Of a stretch of 64,000 bases of DNA, positions 12,101 to 27,100 are shown in pieces (within the stretch, counting starts at the first letter, position 1; every line of letters begins with the position of its first letter). The position numbers and the translations under genes are program-made. Origin of the DNA: Ophiura sarsii (Eukaryota; Echinodermata; Ophiuroidea; Amphilepidida; Ophiuridae). The notes beneath the pieces are model-generated. The model had not been told where the DNA came from. It made no database searches and worked only from the letters and a program-made list of their open reading frames with translations. The stretch lies in assembly GCA_035610835.1 (NCBI GenBank), contig CM069453.1, forward strand, positions 69,194,682 through 69,258,681, read 5' to 3'.

Positions 12101-15100
12101 TTTTGGTCACATTTCTTGTAAGGTTTTGATCTAAGTTCTGGCTTGTATTGACACAGCATCGTGTCCCTATTCACCCCGTTTTCAAAATCTCAAATCTGAA
12201 AAAACACAAAAATCTACCAAATTAATAATTTCTTTGGACTAATCAAATTTTCACTTTAACCACACTTGTAGGACATATTTTGCCAGGTCCCTGTGCATTC
12301 CCAGCTTATTTCCTCCAATGGTTCCACTGGGAGAGAGAAAGTTTTGACCGCATCTTTTTTTTCCGAACCATTGAAGGAAATTTTCATTTTGGTATCCTGG
12401 GCTCCAGATTTCCAGTATCACATCTGCAAAGCCATCATTCTAACGCTGATAGTCCACTTTTCCATCCCAGGGGGATAAAAAGTCAAAAGAATCAATAAGG
12501 TTTGAAAAATTAATTATTGAACAACTTTTTTTGTGTTTTGTCCCGATTCACCCCAGTGTCCCGATTCACCCCGTTTTACGGAACCGAATATTGAAAAAGC
12601 AATCCACAGGATGTATTGCTGGCTGGCCGATTCAGCGATGCCAATTAATGAAACTGGAAGACACATTGGATACCAAATATTAAAATTACTGGAAATAAAT
12701 AGAACTGTGGAATTATGAGCAAGAAAAAGCCTGAATTAAAGGGGGGAAACTGGAAAAGAGGAGGCCTCTCAGCTTATGAAGAAAGTGAACTCATTATAAT
12801 ACATTGAAGAATGGCTTGATAATTTGACCATCCCATGGCCTGCTTTAAAAATGTGGTGCTTTACTAAAATTAGTGTAACATGATAAGGCCAAACAAAGAA
12901 GAAGGTCTGTCTCAGAAACATTGTGCAAATAAGGTAAGTGCTGTGCTTTTTTCTTTTTTTTAGAAAATAGGCTATGAGGTATGCGATTTTTTTTTTTTGC
13001 TTATCCAAGCTTACGGAGATCTTTTTAAACCTTTTTTTTTACTTTTTAAAAAACAAACAAACAATAAAATCAAAAAAAAAAAAAAATTAAAAAAAAATTT
13101 AAAAAAAAAAATCAAAAAAAATCAGCCCCCAGCGCATAGACCGTAGCTCATTTCACATACCAATGCGGGCGGGCTTCTGAGACAGACCTTCTTCTTTGTT
13201 TGGCCTAATGCAATGGTCGATTTTCAATTTTTTAAAATTAAATTATGGGTTTTTTAAGCACTATCATAGATTTTGAATATGCATGCCAAAATTTGTTTTA
13301 AATGCCTTTGCGAAAAAGTGCTGATTCTCTCTGAATAACCCTGTATGCATACTAACGTTGTGTCACTTGTGTATGAAGGGCACCTGTTAAAACAGTTAAG
13401 TCGAATGTAGTGTAGGTGATAATGGCACAAACCACTATCTATTATCTTTTAGGGCGAGATCGTGAAGCAAGCCGACCATTTACGTGGGTTTGTGAGAATG
13501 AGAGGATATTAGGTATTTCTGGATTTAGATGGAGGGCAAGACCTAAGGAGATTTAGAATGGTGGCATTCAAATTAGAATGTCACTGTGTAAAACAGATTA
13601 TTTTGAATCCCACCTTTTCCCCCTAAATTACCCTAAATTATTAGTACTCACCTGGTGAGTTGTATAGTATACATCCTGCCCAGCAAAGTCCCAAACCTTA
13701 CATTCCAGTACATTTTTCCTCTCATCTTTTTTGCTTTCACCTCTTAACTTCAGTTGTTCCAATAGTTCCAGAACCCTCTTTACGATATTATCTGGGATGT
13801 GTATCTCTGTGCCAGTATCATAAAATACAACAAAAATTATTATATTATAAATAATAGTGAAATACATAGAAAAACGCTGCCATATAATAAGTAGGTCACA
13901 TAAATAGAATTGAATAATGGTCCATTGGCATGCAAACAATTTAAACCCTTACTCAAAACAGGGTACATTTTATTAGCAATTCTAGGCTGCCAAAATGTGC
14001 TGATGCTCAAATCCGGATGATGCCAAATTGCCAGCCTTGACTACTTCTAAGACATTTGGACCTGCATTACATCATTAGACTGAGTGCGCTAGACGTATCT
14101 GAGGTTTCGCTGACATAAAAATGAGGATAAGTTGTCATAAGGCCCACTAGTCATAATGATGATAAAGGTCCGCTAATCATAATACGAGGGGGTTAGCCTT
14201 CAGACATCTTTAAAAAGTCACTGTGCAAAGTTACACATCTCTCCCACTATTTATTACCTTTCCACAGACCGCCATTGTAGAGCTCCTCAGATTGACCGCC
14301 ATTGATTGATCCTTAGATTGCGTTATTCCCAAAACAGCAATAAATAGTTTAAAGTGTTGACAAAAAGGGGTCAAAGGTCATGTAGGGGTCATTAGAGGTC
14401 AACCTGTGTACACCCCATGTTACCCACAAGATTATTGTCACCAAGCTTGTTTGTAATGACCTTTGACCCCTTTTTGTCAACACTTAAAACTATATATTGC
14501 TGTTTTGGGAATAACGCAATCTGAGGCAATCTGAGGATCAATCAATGGCGGTCAATCTGAGGAGCTCTACAATGGCGGTCTGTGGATAGGTCATAAATAG
14601 TGGGAGAAATGTGTGACTTTGCACAGTGACTTTTTAAAGATGTCTGAAGGGTCACATAACGAATAAAAGTTTCTGACTCCTTCACTTCTGGGTGATTTCA
14701 AGAACCTTTTGATACCCCCGTATAAAAAAGGGTTCGCTGGTCATAATATATAAAAAGGTTCATTAGTCATAATTACATTAAGAATCGCTAGTCATAAAAT
14801 ACATAAAGGGTCGCTAGTCATAATCAAAAAGGGTTGCTAGTCATTATTTTATTTTATGATTAGCAACCATTTAAAACAAAAGGTCAGCTAGTCATAACTA
14901 TTCACACGGTCCCTAATTACTAGTCATAATATTTCAAAAGGTCTGCTAGTTATAATAAACAAAAAGGTTTGTTAGTAATTACACTAAGGGCATACCAAGA
15001 ATATTAACAAGTTGTACAATATAATGTTGCAACATGAATGTGGAAGGTTATTGAAGTGTGAAATTACATTTGACTACAGCCAATATTATGATTATTGTAT

Positions 15101-18100
15101 TAACTGTGTTGTATTGGTATAATGTATGTTGTCTTCAAAGGAAAGCATGAATAAGTCAATGTGTTTATAAATATATAAATTGTTAAACTTAAAATAATAC
15201 CTATGCTTTTCATTTCTATATGACAGATATGCACTACAAAGTAAATAGGCAACTGCCATTCACTTCATTTCAGGTTTTGGTTTGGTATTCACTTTCGTGA
15301 AAATCAAGTCAGCGAAGCAAGAAGTTCATCCATCAAGTCAACATCTACAATCACATCTGGAATTTTGTTTAGTGCAATAAATGTCATGTCAGACTATTTG
15401 CAGATGACAGCGTGGTATATCGTGTGATCAAGGACACAGACGACGCTATCCAACTCCGACAGGATCTAGAGGCACTTCAGAAATGGGAGAAACAGTGGCT
15501 AATGGAGTTCCATCATGAGAAATGCCAAAAGTACTCAACATCACCAAGCGTCAGAATCCAGTGAAATTCGCCTATACTATCCACGGCCACCCGCTTGAAG
15601 TAGTTTCGTCAGTCAAATAACTAAGAGTTGAGCTAACCAACAACCTATCCTGGAACAAACACATAGATAACATAAGAAAAGTATGAGAGCCCTTGGCTTC
15701 CTCCGTCGTAACCTTGGCACCTGCCCACATGAAGTCAAAACCCGATGTTACAACACATTTATGCGTCCAATCACAGAGTATGCCAGTTGTGTATGGTCCC
15801 CATTTACCAAGAAAAGGCATTGCCGAAAGTTGAAACCACCCAGCCGTATTACCAACAAGCTCATAGACATCTCTGATGATCAACTCACCCCAGTCAACAG
15901 AACGACAAGAGGCAACAGCAAGAAATTCACTGTCCCCACCACCCGCACCAACTTGATGAAAGGCTCATATTTTCTTGACACCATCCGTCTGTGAAATCTA
16001 CTGCCCCAGCAATTTGAGGACTGTCCATCACTAGATGTCTTCAAGACTAGGATCTGCAACGTCCAGTTTAACTAGCTATCGTACCGCACCAATTTGTTTA
16101 ATTGTAAATACATTTGTTATGCTGTCTTATGTTTTTTATGTGTCTGCTCCAGCCTGAATGCACCTCAACACTTCTAAAGATGATGATGATGATCAACACT
16201 GTTAAATGGCATGTATTTATAAATAGTCTCCTCTTAGATAAATATTTCTGGTAGAAAAAATATTAACAGTTTAATTATCTCAACATTTCTAGTAAAATAG
16301 TATTTACCTGCTCTTTCTTCAGATGGCTGTTGGGCGCTTGCTTGAATAGCTTCAAGAATTTCAGTCTCTAATTCCTAAAGATGAAATAAAGTCAAATAAT
16401 GATGAATAAAAATGTGTAATGCCTGTCAGATGGCATATCACACTTCTCAGAGATTTTGCATGTATGCAAAGAGGTGAGCACAGGCTAACCCCTATCTAAA
16501 CATCTCCCCAGTTCATTGTTTATCGCGGCTGTTTGACTGTCCGATTTATAATTAAAATTATGGAATAACAAAAGATAACACAGTGGCCCAGTTATGGTTT
16601 GACCTGATTTAGGTAGCGCTAATGAATACGAGTATACGGTGAAAATTTCACGACAATTGTTTGATCCATTTTTAAATTATCGGCATTTTCTACTTTACAC
16701 ACATTTTACATGTAACTCTATGGGAAATGTGGCCGATGAGGGCGCTATTATAGTAAATAATAATATGCAAAGCACTATTTCTCAGAAATGGACCAACAAA
16801 ATGTTCTGGAAATGTCTACAAAAGATGACCAGTATATTCAGGTACTTGAATAAGTTAAAACCAGAACCTGGCCAGCAAGTTACGGTGTTCTCAGAATAAA
16901 ACGGACAAATTATGTGGGATCAAACAGCCGTGTTATGGGGTTACTACAATGGAGAATATGAATAAAAAAGTGTTAACATAAAACTAAATGGTATTAATGA
17001 ACACTTTCCATTCATCCACCTACCTATTCATTCATTCATTCATTCATTCACCTATTCATTAAGAAATATTGACTTATCAAAAGGAGTTGCAAGGAAGTCA
17101 GAAAAAGGACGCTGGGAATTCATCTTGCGAGCTAGATTAGGACCGATTTCAGCAAAGAATTTGTTGAAGCTGTTTGCAATATCAGCCTTGTTGGAGATTT
17201 CGGAATCGTCATCTAAGAAATAGTTTGGGGATTTCTATTTATTATTTTTACCAATTATATCATTAATTGTATGCCAGGTTTTATTCATATTATTTTTATA
17301 GCTATCAAATTTATCCTTATGAAGAACAGATATGATGAGTGAGTTTATTTCTGTATTTAATAATAAGCATTCTTGTTATAATAATTAGGCCTTTTCATGA
17401 AAGTTTTATATCTCTTATTCCTAATATTGATTGGTCCCTTCCAAATTAAATCCAACCAAATCCAACAGAAGCAATGAGCCGGAGCCCCCATTTATCATCT
17501 GTGAGTTTGTTGCCTGTTGATACAATCGCGGTCATAATTAGTTAGGATACCCTGCCCAACTTTATTTTATTTATACTTGGAGACAATTTTACCTACATAC
17601 CATAAACAACGAGGGCATCAATGATGCAGAACCGCGATGTTTTTGCAGGTATCATGTAAAAGGGAGCATTAGCATATATCTATAATAATGACTCATGATA
17701 GGTCTGGCCATGACAAAATTGGCATACTGGATTTTTCAGCTTATTTTGCAACTTAAATCTCAGATGACAATTGACCTTAATATGTGATATTTGACCTCTT
17801 TTTTATATGAAAGTTGCCATATTGCATGTATAATCCAAGTTTGGTTGCCATTGGTCTTTAAATGGAAAAGAAATGGGCATTTTGGGATGTTTTCAGCTTT
17901 TTATTTACGACTTAACCTTAAATTTCCTTTGACCTTGATGTAACTTTTGACTTTATTAATACCAATGTTCTCATTATTTTGCCACTGAACCCCACATTAC
18001 CATTGAGCTAGGTATGTGACCTTTGACCTCATTAAAATATGACCCAAGTCTATAACCCAAGTTTGGTTCAATGGGACTTCCAACTTTTCAAATGAGACTC

Positions 18101-21100
18101 AAATAGCCTGATTTTACATGTTCAGCATATTTTACAACTGTAACTGGGATGACCTTGGTATGTAACCTAATTGACTTATTATTAACTTATTAACTTATGA
18201 AGGCTCTAATGTTACATCTTTAAACCATGTTACCCAAGTGTGGTATAACATTGGATCGATTGAGCTCATATGTATTGGTCAATCTATGAGTTTTTAAAAA
18301 TATTGGGCAAGACACAGTCGAGCCCAATATATTAAAACTCATAGCGAGACCAATACAAATTGGGCGTAAATGGGCCAATTTACCATGTTAAAAGCCTAGT
18401 TAACTACTTGACCTGAGATGACCTTTGCATGTTTGTGACCTTTAACCTCATTAATATATGAAGGCTTCTATGTTACATCTTTAACCCACGCTTAGTTCCA
18501 ATTGAACTTAACTTGTTAATTTTAACGACTTAACAGCCTAGTTTACACTACAACCTGATATGACCTTTAACCTTGTTAACATATGCAGGGGCCATGTTGC
18601 AACTGTAACCCAAGTGTGGTTTCAATTGAACTTCAATTTATTAGTTGAAGACTGAGGGTTATATTAGAGTTACAGTTAATTGAATTAGTTGTTGCATTGT
18701 AGGTTATAGCTAATTCAACCTTTTGAATAAAATATGCAAATTATATAATTATCATATTTACACAAATGCAAATGAGATCTGGCTTAACGCAATTGTGTAA
18801 CCGATCATGTCCACCATACTAGCCAACTTGGAAGCTTATCACTCATTGATTTCAAGATTAAGAGCCAAATCAAAGATTTGACCAAAATATGCAAAATAGC
18901 TCATTAGCATAATTACAACCATACAAATAAGCTCTAACATTGATCACTGATAGATCTGGTCATGTCTAATCCTCATAGTATTGGTAGAGGTTAAAGCAGT
19001 ATTTGTTGAAGAGTTATATGTAATTGAATTAGTTGTTGTCTTAAAGAGTTATATCATATTCAACATTCTGACTAAAATATGCAAATGAGCAAATTATCAT
19101 ATTTACACGTATGCAAGCTTTGACCAATGGTGCAGCCGATTAATGTTTAGCCAACTTGGAAGTTTCTCACTCATTGTTTTTAAGATAAATAGCCAAATTA
19201 AAGATTTGACCAAAATATGCAAATTAGCTCATAAGCATAATTGCAACCATACAAATAAACCCTAACATTGATCACTGATAGGGCTGGTCATGTCTTATCA
19301 TCCTAGTTTTGGTAGAGAATAAATCAGTCTATTTGTTGTAGAGTTATATTTAACTGAATTAGTTGTTGCCTTAAAGAGTTGTAGCTAATTCAACATTTTG
19401 ACTAAATATGCAAATGAGCCAATTATCATTCATACACAAATGCAAATGAGATTTAGCTTGGATCGATGGTGCAGCTGATCATGTCCTACCATACTAGCTA
19501 ACTTGGAGGTTTATCACTAAGTTAGAAAAATCAGATTTTTTGACCCTTTTCTGACTTTTTCCAATGTTATATTTAGCTATGTTACCTGTAACATTGACAT
19601 TGTAACTATAAATAACTATCTCAACTTGTGAAGCAGTTCTTCCCCATAGATATGATGTATAGTTATCTACTTTAACATTTATTTCAACTTTTTATGGCGT
19701 TAACACTACCCCTACCCCTATCACAAGTTGTTTTATGTGATTTTGTCTATGCGAACATATAGGGGAATACAGGTATTGCCAATATCATGTATTCGCAAGA
19801 GAATCATAAGAGCAGGACAATTTATTCTTGTAGACAAGATATGAATCTATCATAAAAGTATTCCTTTAAGTTTTAGAGTATGTTCGGAAGTCAGGGGTCA
19901 AACCATTTTAACCTGAATTTAAAGCTCCGGTGCTTCTACTAGTTGGGCTATTGTTCATATTTACTCTTTATATTTAAAAAAATCCTATCTATTATATATA
20001 CATACCTTTTTACCCAAATCTTTATCCTTCATGACATGCAATAGTCGTGCCATCTCTGTACACAGTGCTTCATCAAACTTTATATTCAGATATTTAGCCA
20101 GATCTACCATGAGAAAATCAATTATTATATGTTATAGAATGCATGAAAATATAGATTGGTACACAGGTAGGCAAAATGTAGGTTCCCGGCAGCACTCACA
20201 AGTTAATATCTGTAAAGGCACCTCCAGTGGGTAACCAAATAGGGCACTAAGTGTTGGACTATGAGAAAAGTGTTTACAGTTGCCTACTAGAGCCTTTGCA
20301 TGTATATAAATATACAGGAACAGGGTCAATTGAAAGTGTAATTGTTTGAGCAGGAATGCTAAAGGCCTAAACTCTGCATTTTGACATGACATAACTACAA
20401 TTGGAAAGAAGTCCTTGGAAACGTGTTACACCTTTTGGACATTATGTGCAGATTCCCCCCCCCCCCCCCCCCCCCCCCGCCCCATCTTTAAATGATGTTT
20501 ACTTTGTTAAGAGCTGAATAGGACATCTTAAACAACAATTTTCCCACTAGCAAAAAAAACACCCTGACTCTACCTTTTGACAGTATCTATGGACAAGCAA
20601 ACAATGTTTTTGTTTTGGCCCAAGCTTTTAAATTTGAAGTATAACTTAGCCCATACGGCAAAAACAAATCTGCCCAAATTGGGTGCCAAATGAGCCACCA
20701 TGTGAAAGCCCTTGCAATCTACTTTAAGCGCCATAAAACTTAAATTAACAAACCAAAAACCTTGATTTTAAATTAATTTCAAAACAGCTAAAAGTGTCAA
20801 CAATATCATGCAGCCCTTCTTTCATGCACTTGGTTCAAGATCAACTCTATTGAAAACACAGCAGACTTGGGCCAAACTTGAAACTTACAATCAAGGGTTT
20901 AGTGCGCAACAAAGGGTTGATATCAAAATGATCCGCACAATATCAGGAACCTTATTATGAGAAAATAGTAAATTCACCTAATCAAAAAGGATTGAATAGC
21001 ATTTCTTTTAACTTGTCAAAACCAATAGGTGACAATGACAATGGTGCCGCCCCTCCCTCAAGAGGGAGACCGTCAAGACGTTCTCTACTTCCATATCGTA

Positions 21101-24100
21101 TGACGCGTGAATGTGAATGTCCCTGTTCTTGCACTACGCGAGGAGTCTGACCACCACCTTGCAAAGAGATGGACTCCTGGTGCTGTGACCTCCTTGTTCA
21201 AGTAAGTTAACCACCGTCATGTTGTCGCAACGAATTTATACGACCCGCCCTTGAAGAGACAGGTCCAGTAACTGACTGTCAAAAAGATTTGAGTACATTT
21301 ATGCAGTGTTTCACCTGGGCTATCGACCAGCGACCTGTCACCCAGCGTTGGAGGAAGTGTGCACCCCATCCTGATTTTGACGCGTTGGTTGTTTGGACGA
21401 TACTGTGTGCCGGGACTTTGAACGGGACTCCAACTGACACCCTACGAAACAGCGTCCACCAACGTAGGCCTGGGAGGAGGGTCTTAGTCACAGTGAATCT
21501 GAAACTCCCTCATCTGGAGCTTGCAAAGGGGCAACTATGCCTATGGGGCTGGCCATCATCCTGAGCAGACGCATCCAAACCTAAAGCCAGTCCTGCCTTT
21601 TCCCCAAGAATATACGTAGCGCATACTCCTATGCCCTATTTACCCTTGCTCCTAAGAACAGAAGTGTACTTTAGTTGGTCCTCCATGGCTTCATACGAGG
21701 GGGAGGTTCCCTGTAAGGGTCACCCCATCCCCGGCAGTCCGTTTTGTAGTCCCACATATAGCGGATTGGCACCTGCTCCACATGTCCCTGATTAAGCACT
21801 GGGGAGGCTGAATGTTTGTTTAGCGAAAGCAAGGTGTGTTCGGCCAGTGGTCTGGAGGCAGTGTGCGCCCCTAGTGGCTCCACTGCCTATGGCATCTAGC
21901 ATTCTCTGTCTTTTCTCCATCTGGTCTCTGCCATTGAGTGAATGACTGTGTTGCACCCTCTCCTAGGTCTTGAGGACCAGGAAGGAGTATTCTCCCGCAG
22001 GAACTAGACCGCTTGGCACGGTGGGAGTTCCTAAGACGGAGATTGCAGGCTATTTCCTGAGCTCGACTGACCCCCATGGGGTAGGAGTGTTTGTGGGGGA
22101 TGAAAGCCTTGGCCGTCACACTCGACCGACCCCCTTGGGATGTGAGCTCCCGGGTTAACCTCTGAGGGTTTGGTGGGATTCATTCCAACACATTCCGAAC
22201 TTCTGTCCGTACCTAGCTCGCTGGCCTCTTGCCGCCCTTGGACCTCACATTAGCGGGCGGACCCTTAGACGCGGCGGAACTTGCGACCCTGGTGATCACT
22301 TTTGCCGGGTCTGGCGTGAATAAGGGACCCTTCCTCCATTTAGCTTTGGGCAGGGATCCTGGAGCACTGGAGGGGGGGGGGGGATGACAACCTCATCCCT
22401 GGCGGCTCCTGGATCATATCCCAGGATTGTCGCAGGATATTTTGGGGCACTTTTCTGCGTTGCAAAAAAAATCTTTAAAAGGGGATAGGTAGAGTTGGTT
22501 TATGGGAAAGAATTAGAGCCTATGTCAATCCAAACCCATATACAGAGAGAGAGAGGGTGGGGGGGGGGGGGGGGGGGAGGGGAAGAGGGAAGAGGGTGCA
22601 AAGCAAAATCTAGAGTCTAAAAATCTCCCAGGGTGCAATTTTCGTCCCCCAAAAAACAGGTGTGATCCATTGTCAACTCACCCGACCCATTGTGGCTGGG
22701 GGACCTATGGTCTAGGATGTCATGGTTGATGCCTCCATGGGTATGACGGTCCAAGACCCTATCATGGGTGGGAACATCGGCCTGGGGTGCGGCAGGACCA
22801 CCCTCGTCGAGAGGATTGACCAGCACGCTCTTACGCTAAAGACCAAAGGCCAAAGAAGCCAAGGGGATCCAACCCAAGCTTATACAGGGTGAATCAAAAA
22901 AAATTGTGCACGATTTGAAACGGCCATTTGACCTTGATGCGTGCATTGAACCATGGAATTATTGATGTCTGTATAAAGCGTTGTTAATCTAGTTTATCCT
23001 CCTCAAAAATGAAAGTAATCGACTAAGAAATAAGCAAACTGTGGCCAGTTTCGTAAACTGACCGCGTTTTTCGCCATTCCAATGGGATTTACACACAGTA
23101 AAATTGGTTTTGCTAAAATTGGTCATTATTATCACATTAATTGTCAAAATGTTCCTAAAAATCATTCTTTCACTCTGGGATTTAATAGTCTGATACCGGG
23201 TTGTCAAATGAAAAGGCAAACCTGAATACAAGCTTCACCTGTTACAGACGAAGAAGCGTTCAAGAAGTTGAAAAATGTGTCAGAGCCGAAGTGACAGGCT
23301 ACACCCTGCAACAGGGGAATGGCTATAATAGGCGAGCTATTCGCAACATGTTCGACAGGGCACACACATGTCTTCAGCAAAATGGTGGCCATGTCGAAGG
23401 AAGGCTTCATTATAAAAAAAACTTAATATCAGCAAACAACTTAATTATTTCTATTTTAAATTGCAGAGGAAGCTAACATTTTATTTTATGTCTTAAAAAA
23501 GAACTTTTAGCAGAAGACCGTAACTCATACCGTATAATTTGTGAACCTAAAGGCAAATGTGAATGACTTTTTAGTGCAATTATCAAGAAACAAAGTGTCT
23601 TCAGAACATTTTATTTGTGCAATATTTTTAGTTTGTGAAGCATTATTCATTTCTACAATGTTTTACCACCTTTGACTCATTTAATATACCAGGAACCTGT
23701 AATAAATTACAGGCAAAACAATGCCTTGCTTCTAGACTCTCACTCCATATCATCATGCTGCAGTAATATTTATGTCTTAACTGTGTAAATCCCATTGGAA
23801 TGGCGAAAAATGCGGACAGTTTACAAAATGTATCACAGTTTGCTTATTATTTAGTCGATTACTTTCATTTTTGGGGAGGATAAACTAGATTAACAACGCT
23901 TTATACAGACAACAATAATTCCATGGTTCAATGCACACATCAAGGTCAAATGGCCGTTTCAAATCGTGCACAATTTGTTTTGATTCACCCTGTATATATA
24001 TATATATATTAAACCACAAGGAGGATCGACCCTTCACAAAGGGGATCCAACCCGCTAAACACCAACACCGGACAACAAGGGGGACCCAGAAAACGGGCGC

Positions 24101-27100
24101 CACCCGCCCCTCCACTAACCACCCCCTGCACTGTACTGTAGGGACATGCAGTGAAAACGGAACAGCATGCCGAAATAAGCTGAATTAGCTGTCTAAAAAA
24201 ACAGAAGCTAATAAATACACAGGAGATTTTAAAAGAATGAACTAAACAAAATCTTGGGTGTGGAGTTACAGGAGGGAACCTCATTAAGTCTGGGCCGGAG
24301 GTAAGGCCATTTATAAAAAACCAGATACATACGAAAGAATAAAAACACTCTCAAATCTGTCGTAGAGCATAAAAAATAACCACTACACTTTACTGTAATG
24401 ATACTTATATGCCTGTTTGGACGTTTCTTGAGACTGATTCTGTCCAGATGACCAAGATTTCAGTATGATTTCCAAGGGCTATCTATCATCGATCTTTAAC
24501 AATCAGGGAGTGGTAAAAAAAGGGGGGGGTAAAACTTTAAATGTTGGATTGAGATTCCGATCGAGCTAATATAACATTTGTGCAAAAGTAAGGTATACGT
24601 CTGTATCCTTTGTCAACACTTTTGATTGTAATGATCTTGATGTCTCACAACGCTTTTTGCAGTCTTGGAGTTGCCAGTTGATTTATCATTTGGGATTTTT
24701 TACCAGAATATATAAAAGATCATCGAAAACGTGGGTGAGGTTTTATTGCCCCTCGTTGCAGATCATTGTAAAGGACCCTCTAATCTTGATAGCTTTTCTG
24801 ATCATATTTGAGCGTGCAGCCTTCCAACACATCTCTTAGTGCCCCTTTAACCTCCAAGCTACCGCAGTAGCATAACTATTCTCCAGGTTAAGTTTGTCAT
24901 GGACAGACACTCTGGGCTAGCAGTAAAAAATATTTAAGCTCAAGAATAACTATTCTCGAGCTTAGTGGCCGTCTGTAACAAGCCTCTAGTCTTAGGTACC
25001 ATAGGTTTCTTTGTCGTAGGGCAAGTCGGGTTTGAATGCGTTAACAATATTTACGTTGCCCACTTCTTTTAACAGCTCGTTCCACTTGTTTCTGCAGTTC
25101 AGATTCTTGATTAGTGCTGGCTTGAATAATTTCATATGGTGTCCTCTGTAGAGTGTGTTGCTAGGGGCTTTGGTGAAGAAGTCAGATGGGTTAACTTTAT
25201 CGATAGCTATTTCAGATTTTTTTTAAATGTCTCGATGAGGTTACCTCTGATCCTTCGCCTCTTCAGTGATACGATTCATAAGCTTTGTAGTCGGCTGTCA
25301 TAGGTGAGGTGTCTTAGTTGTGGTATCATCTTAGTTGCTCTATGTTGAATCTTCTCCAGGGCTTTAATGTCTTTTTTGAGGTATGGGCACTAAGCCTTAA
25401 CACTCACGGTATTCTCAGTGTTGGTGGACATATGACTTGAAGAGCACCTTGAAGCTGTCACGATCAAAATGTTTGAAGGTCCTCTTCACCACTTGTAGAC
25501 AATTCATAGCTCGTACTGCTGCTTTCGCACATTGCTTACTGGGTTTGTCACTCTGTGTGAAGTCTACTCCAAAATATTTGTCCTCGTTTATAGTTTAACC
25601 TCTAGGTTAGCGCATATAACCCTAACCAAGAGGTTAGCGTTTCGTCGTAACGCACCTAAAGATTTTACTCCTTCTGTGAAGTTACCCTATTATACAACAG
25701 TATAGCACTACTATTTCTACATACAATGCTTACCTTTCATTGCACTTTCCAGTAGTTGCCATGTCTGTCCACTGCCTACTGGTATTTCACATAAAGTAGT
25801 TGCATCAACTCCCTCTGTACTTTCTTCCTTATCATCAAACCTACAAGTATATCAAACCAAATAAGGCATATTTGTAATAGTAGCATACGGTATGTAACAA
25901 TATCAACTTAGGTATCTATGATAGTTTAATACCCCATTGTGTTTTTTTCTTCTAGAAGGAGTTACCCTTTGTTCCTTTATTGCGAACACGAGCAGTTGAC
26001 GAGCATTTTTCTATGTTAAAATAGTTCTTCCTTCTTTTCTTTTTTGCCGCTCATTTTCTTTCCTCCTTGGTGCCCGACTCGAATGAAATGTCAAATTCAC
26101 CCTATCTTTCTAATAAATCATTCACCCCATAGACCCCCGCAGTCTAACTTGCGATTTTCACTAGTAACAATATCAGCAATGATGGCTGATTTATTCACAA
26201 CAACAATCTAAAAGTTACCTATATTTTCAACCAGTATGTACCTTTTTGGTACGGGAGTATACGTTGTAAACTATAGATGAGGTGACAGTTGTTTACATCT
26301 AATGTTTATCAACAAACGCAACGGTCGAAGGGACTGGACTGTCGATTCACGCTTGAGGGAACACCATATGACCACAACACTGTCCGCTATGCCGTATTGA
26401 CCTTTATAATGCTTTGGCGCGCGTTTTAAAAGCACGGGTCCTAAACAAAACAGGATGCGTGCGCAAACTGCCGGGCAAAGAACAATGGCAACTAGCCAGG
26501 TTATGCCCGGTGTGACGTCACCTGTCACCCCATCTATATACTGAACCAAACCAGTCATCTGTAACAACAGTACTCATCAGCAGTCAATGCAACCGTCAAT
26601 GCTTTCAGAACATCAGCCCTGTGCCTTATTTTGTCAATCTTTTGAACAATTCAATTTAGGTGACTGCCCAGTATACATGTATTGTGATCTTATGTACTTT
26701 TACATTTACATGTTGTGATTATTTGATAATGTGCAATATTAGGTCAATATCATATTGGGGGGGGGGGGGGGGGGGGGGGCTAATAGTTCTTTTCATGTGC
26801 AATCGTTGTTTGGAAGGGGGGCTTGTGAGTTTGTGTATGAGTGCATGCTTAGTGGATACATGTGTTGTCATATTGTGTGGTAAAGGGGGTTTATGTGTGC
26901 CTTTTTCTTTTTTTGGTTGTCAATCTTTTGTACAATTCATTTTTACTGCCTAGTATACATGTATTTATATTTGATGTACTGTTAACATTTACATGTTGTG
27001 ATTATTTGATAATGTGCAATTTTTAGGTCTTTATGGGGGGGGGGGGGGGGGGGGGGCTAATAGTACTTTTCATGTGCAATGTTGTTTGGTGGGTGGGCTT

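Noticed and set aside
22617..22826. 69-codon minus frame next to the DIRS remnant
   Set aside because: No motif supports it as part of the retroelement or of a cellular gene.
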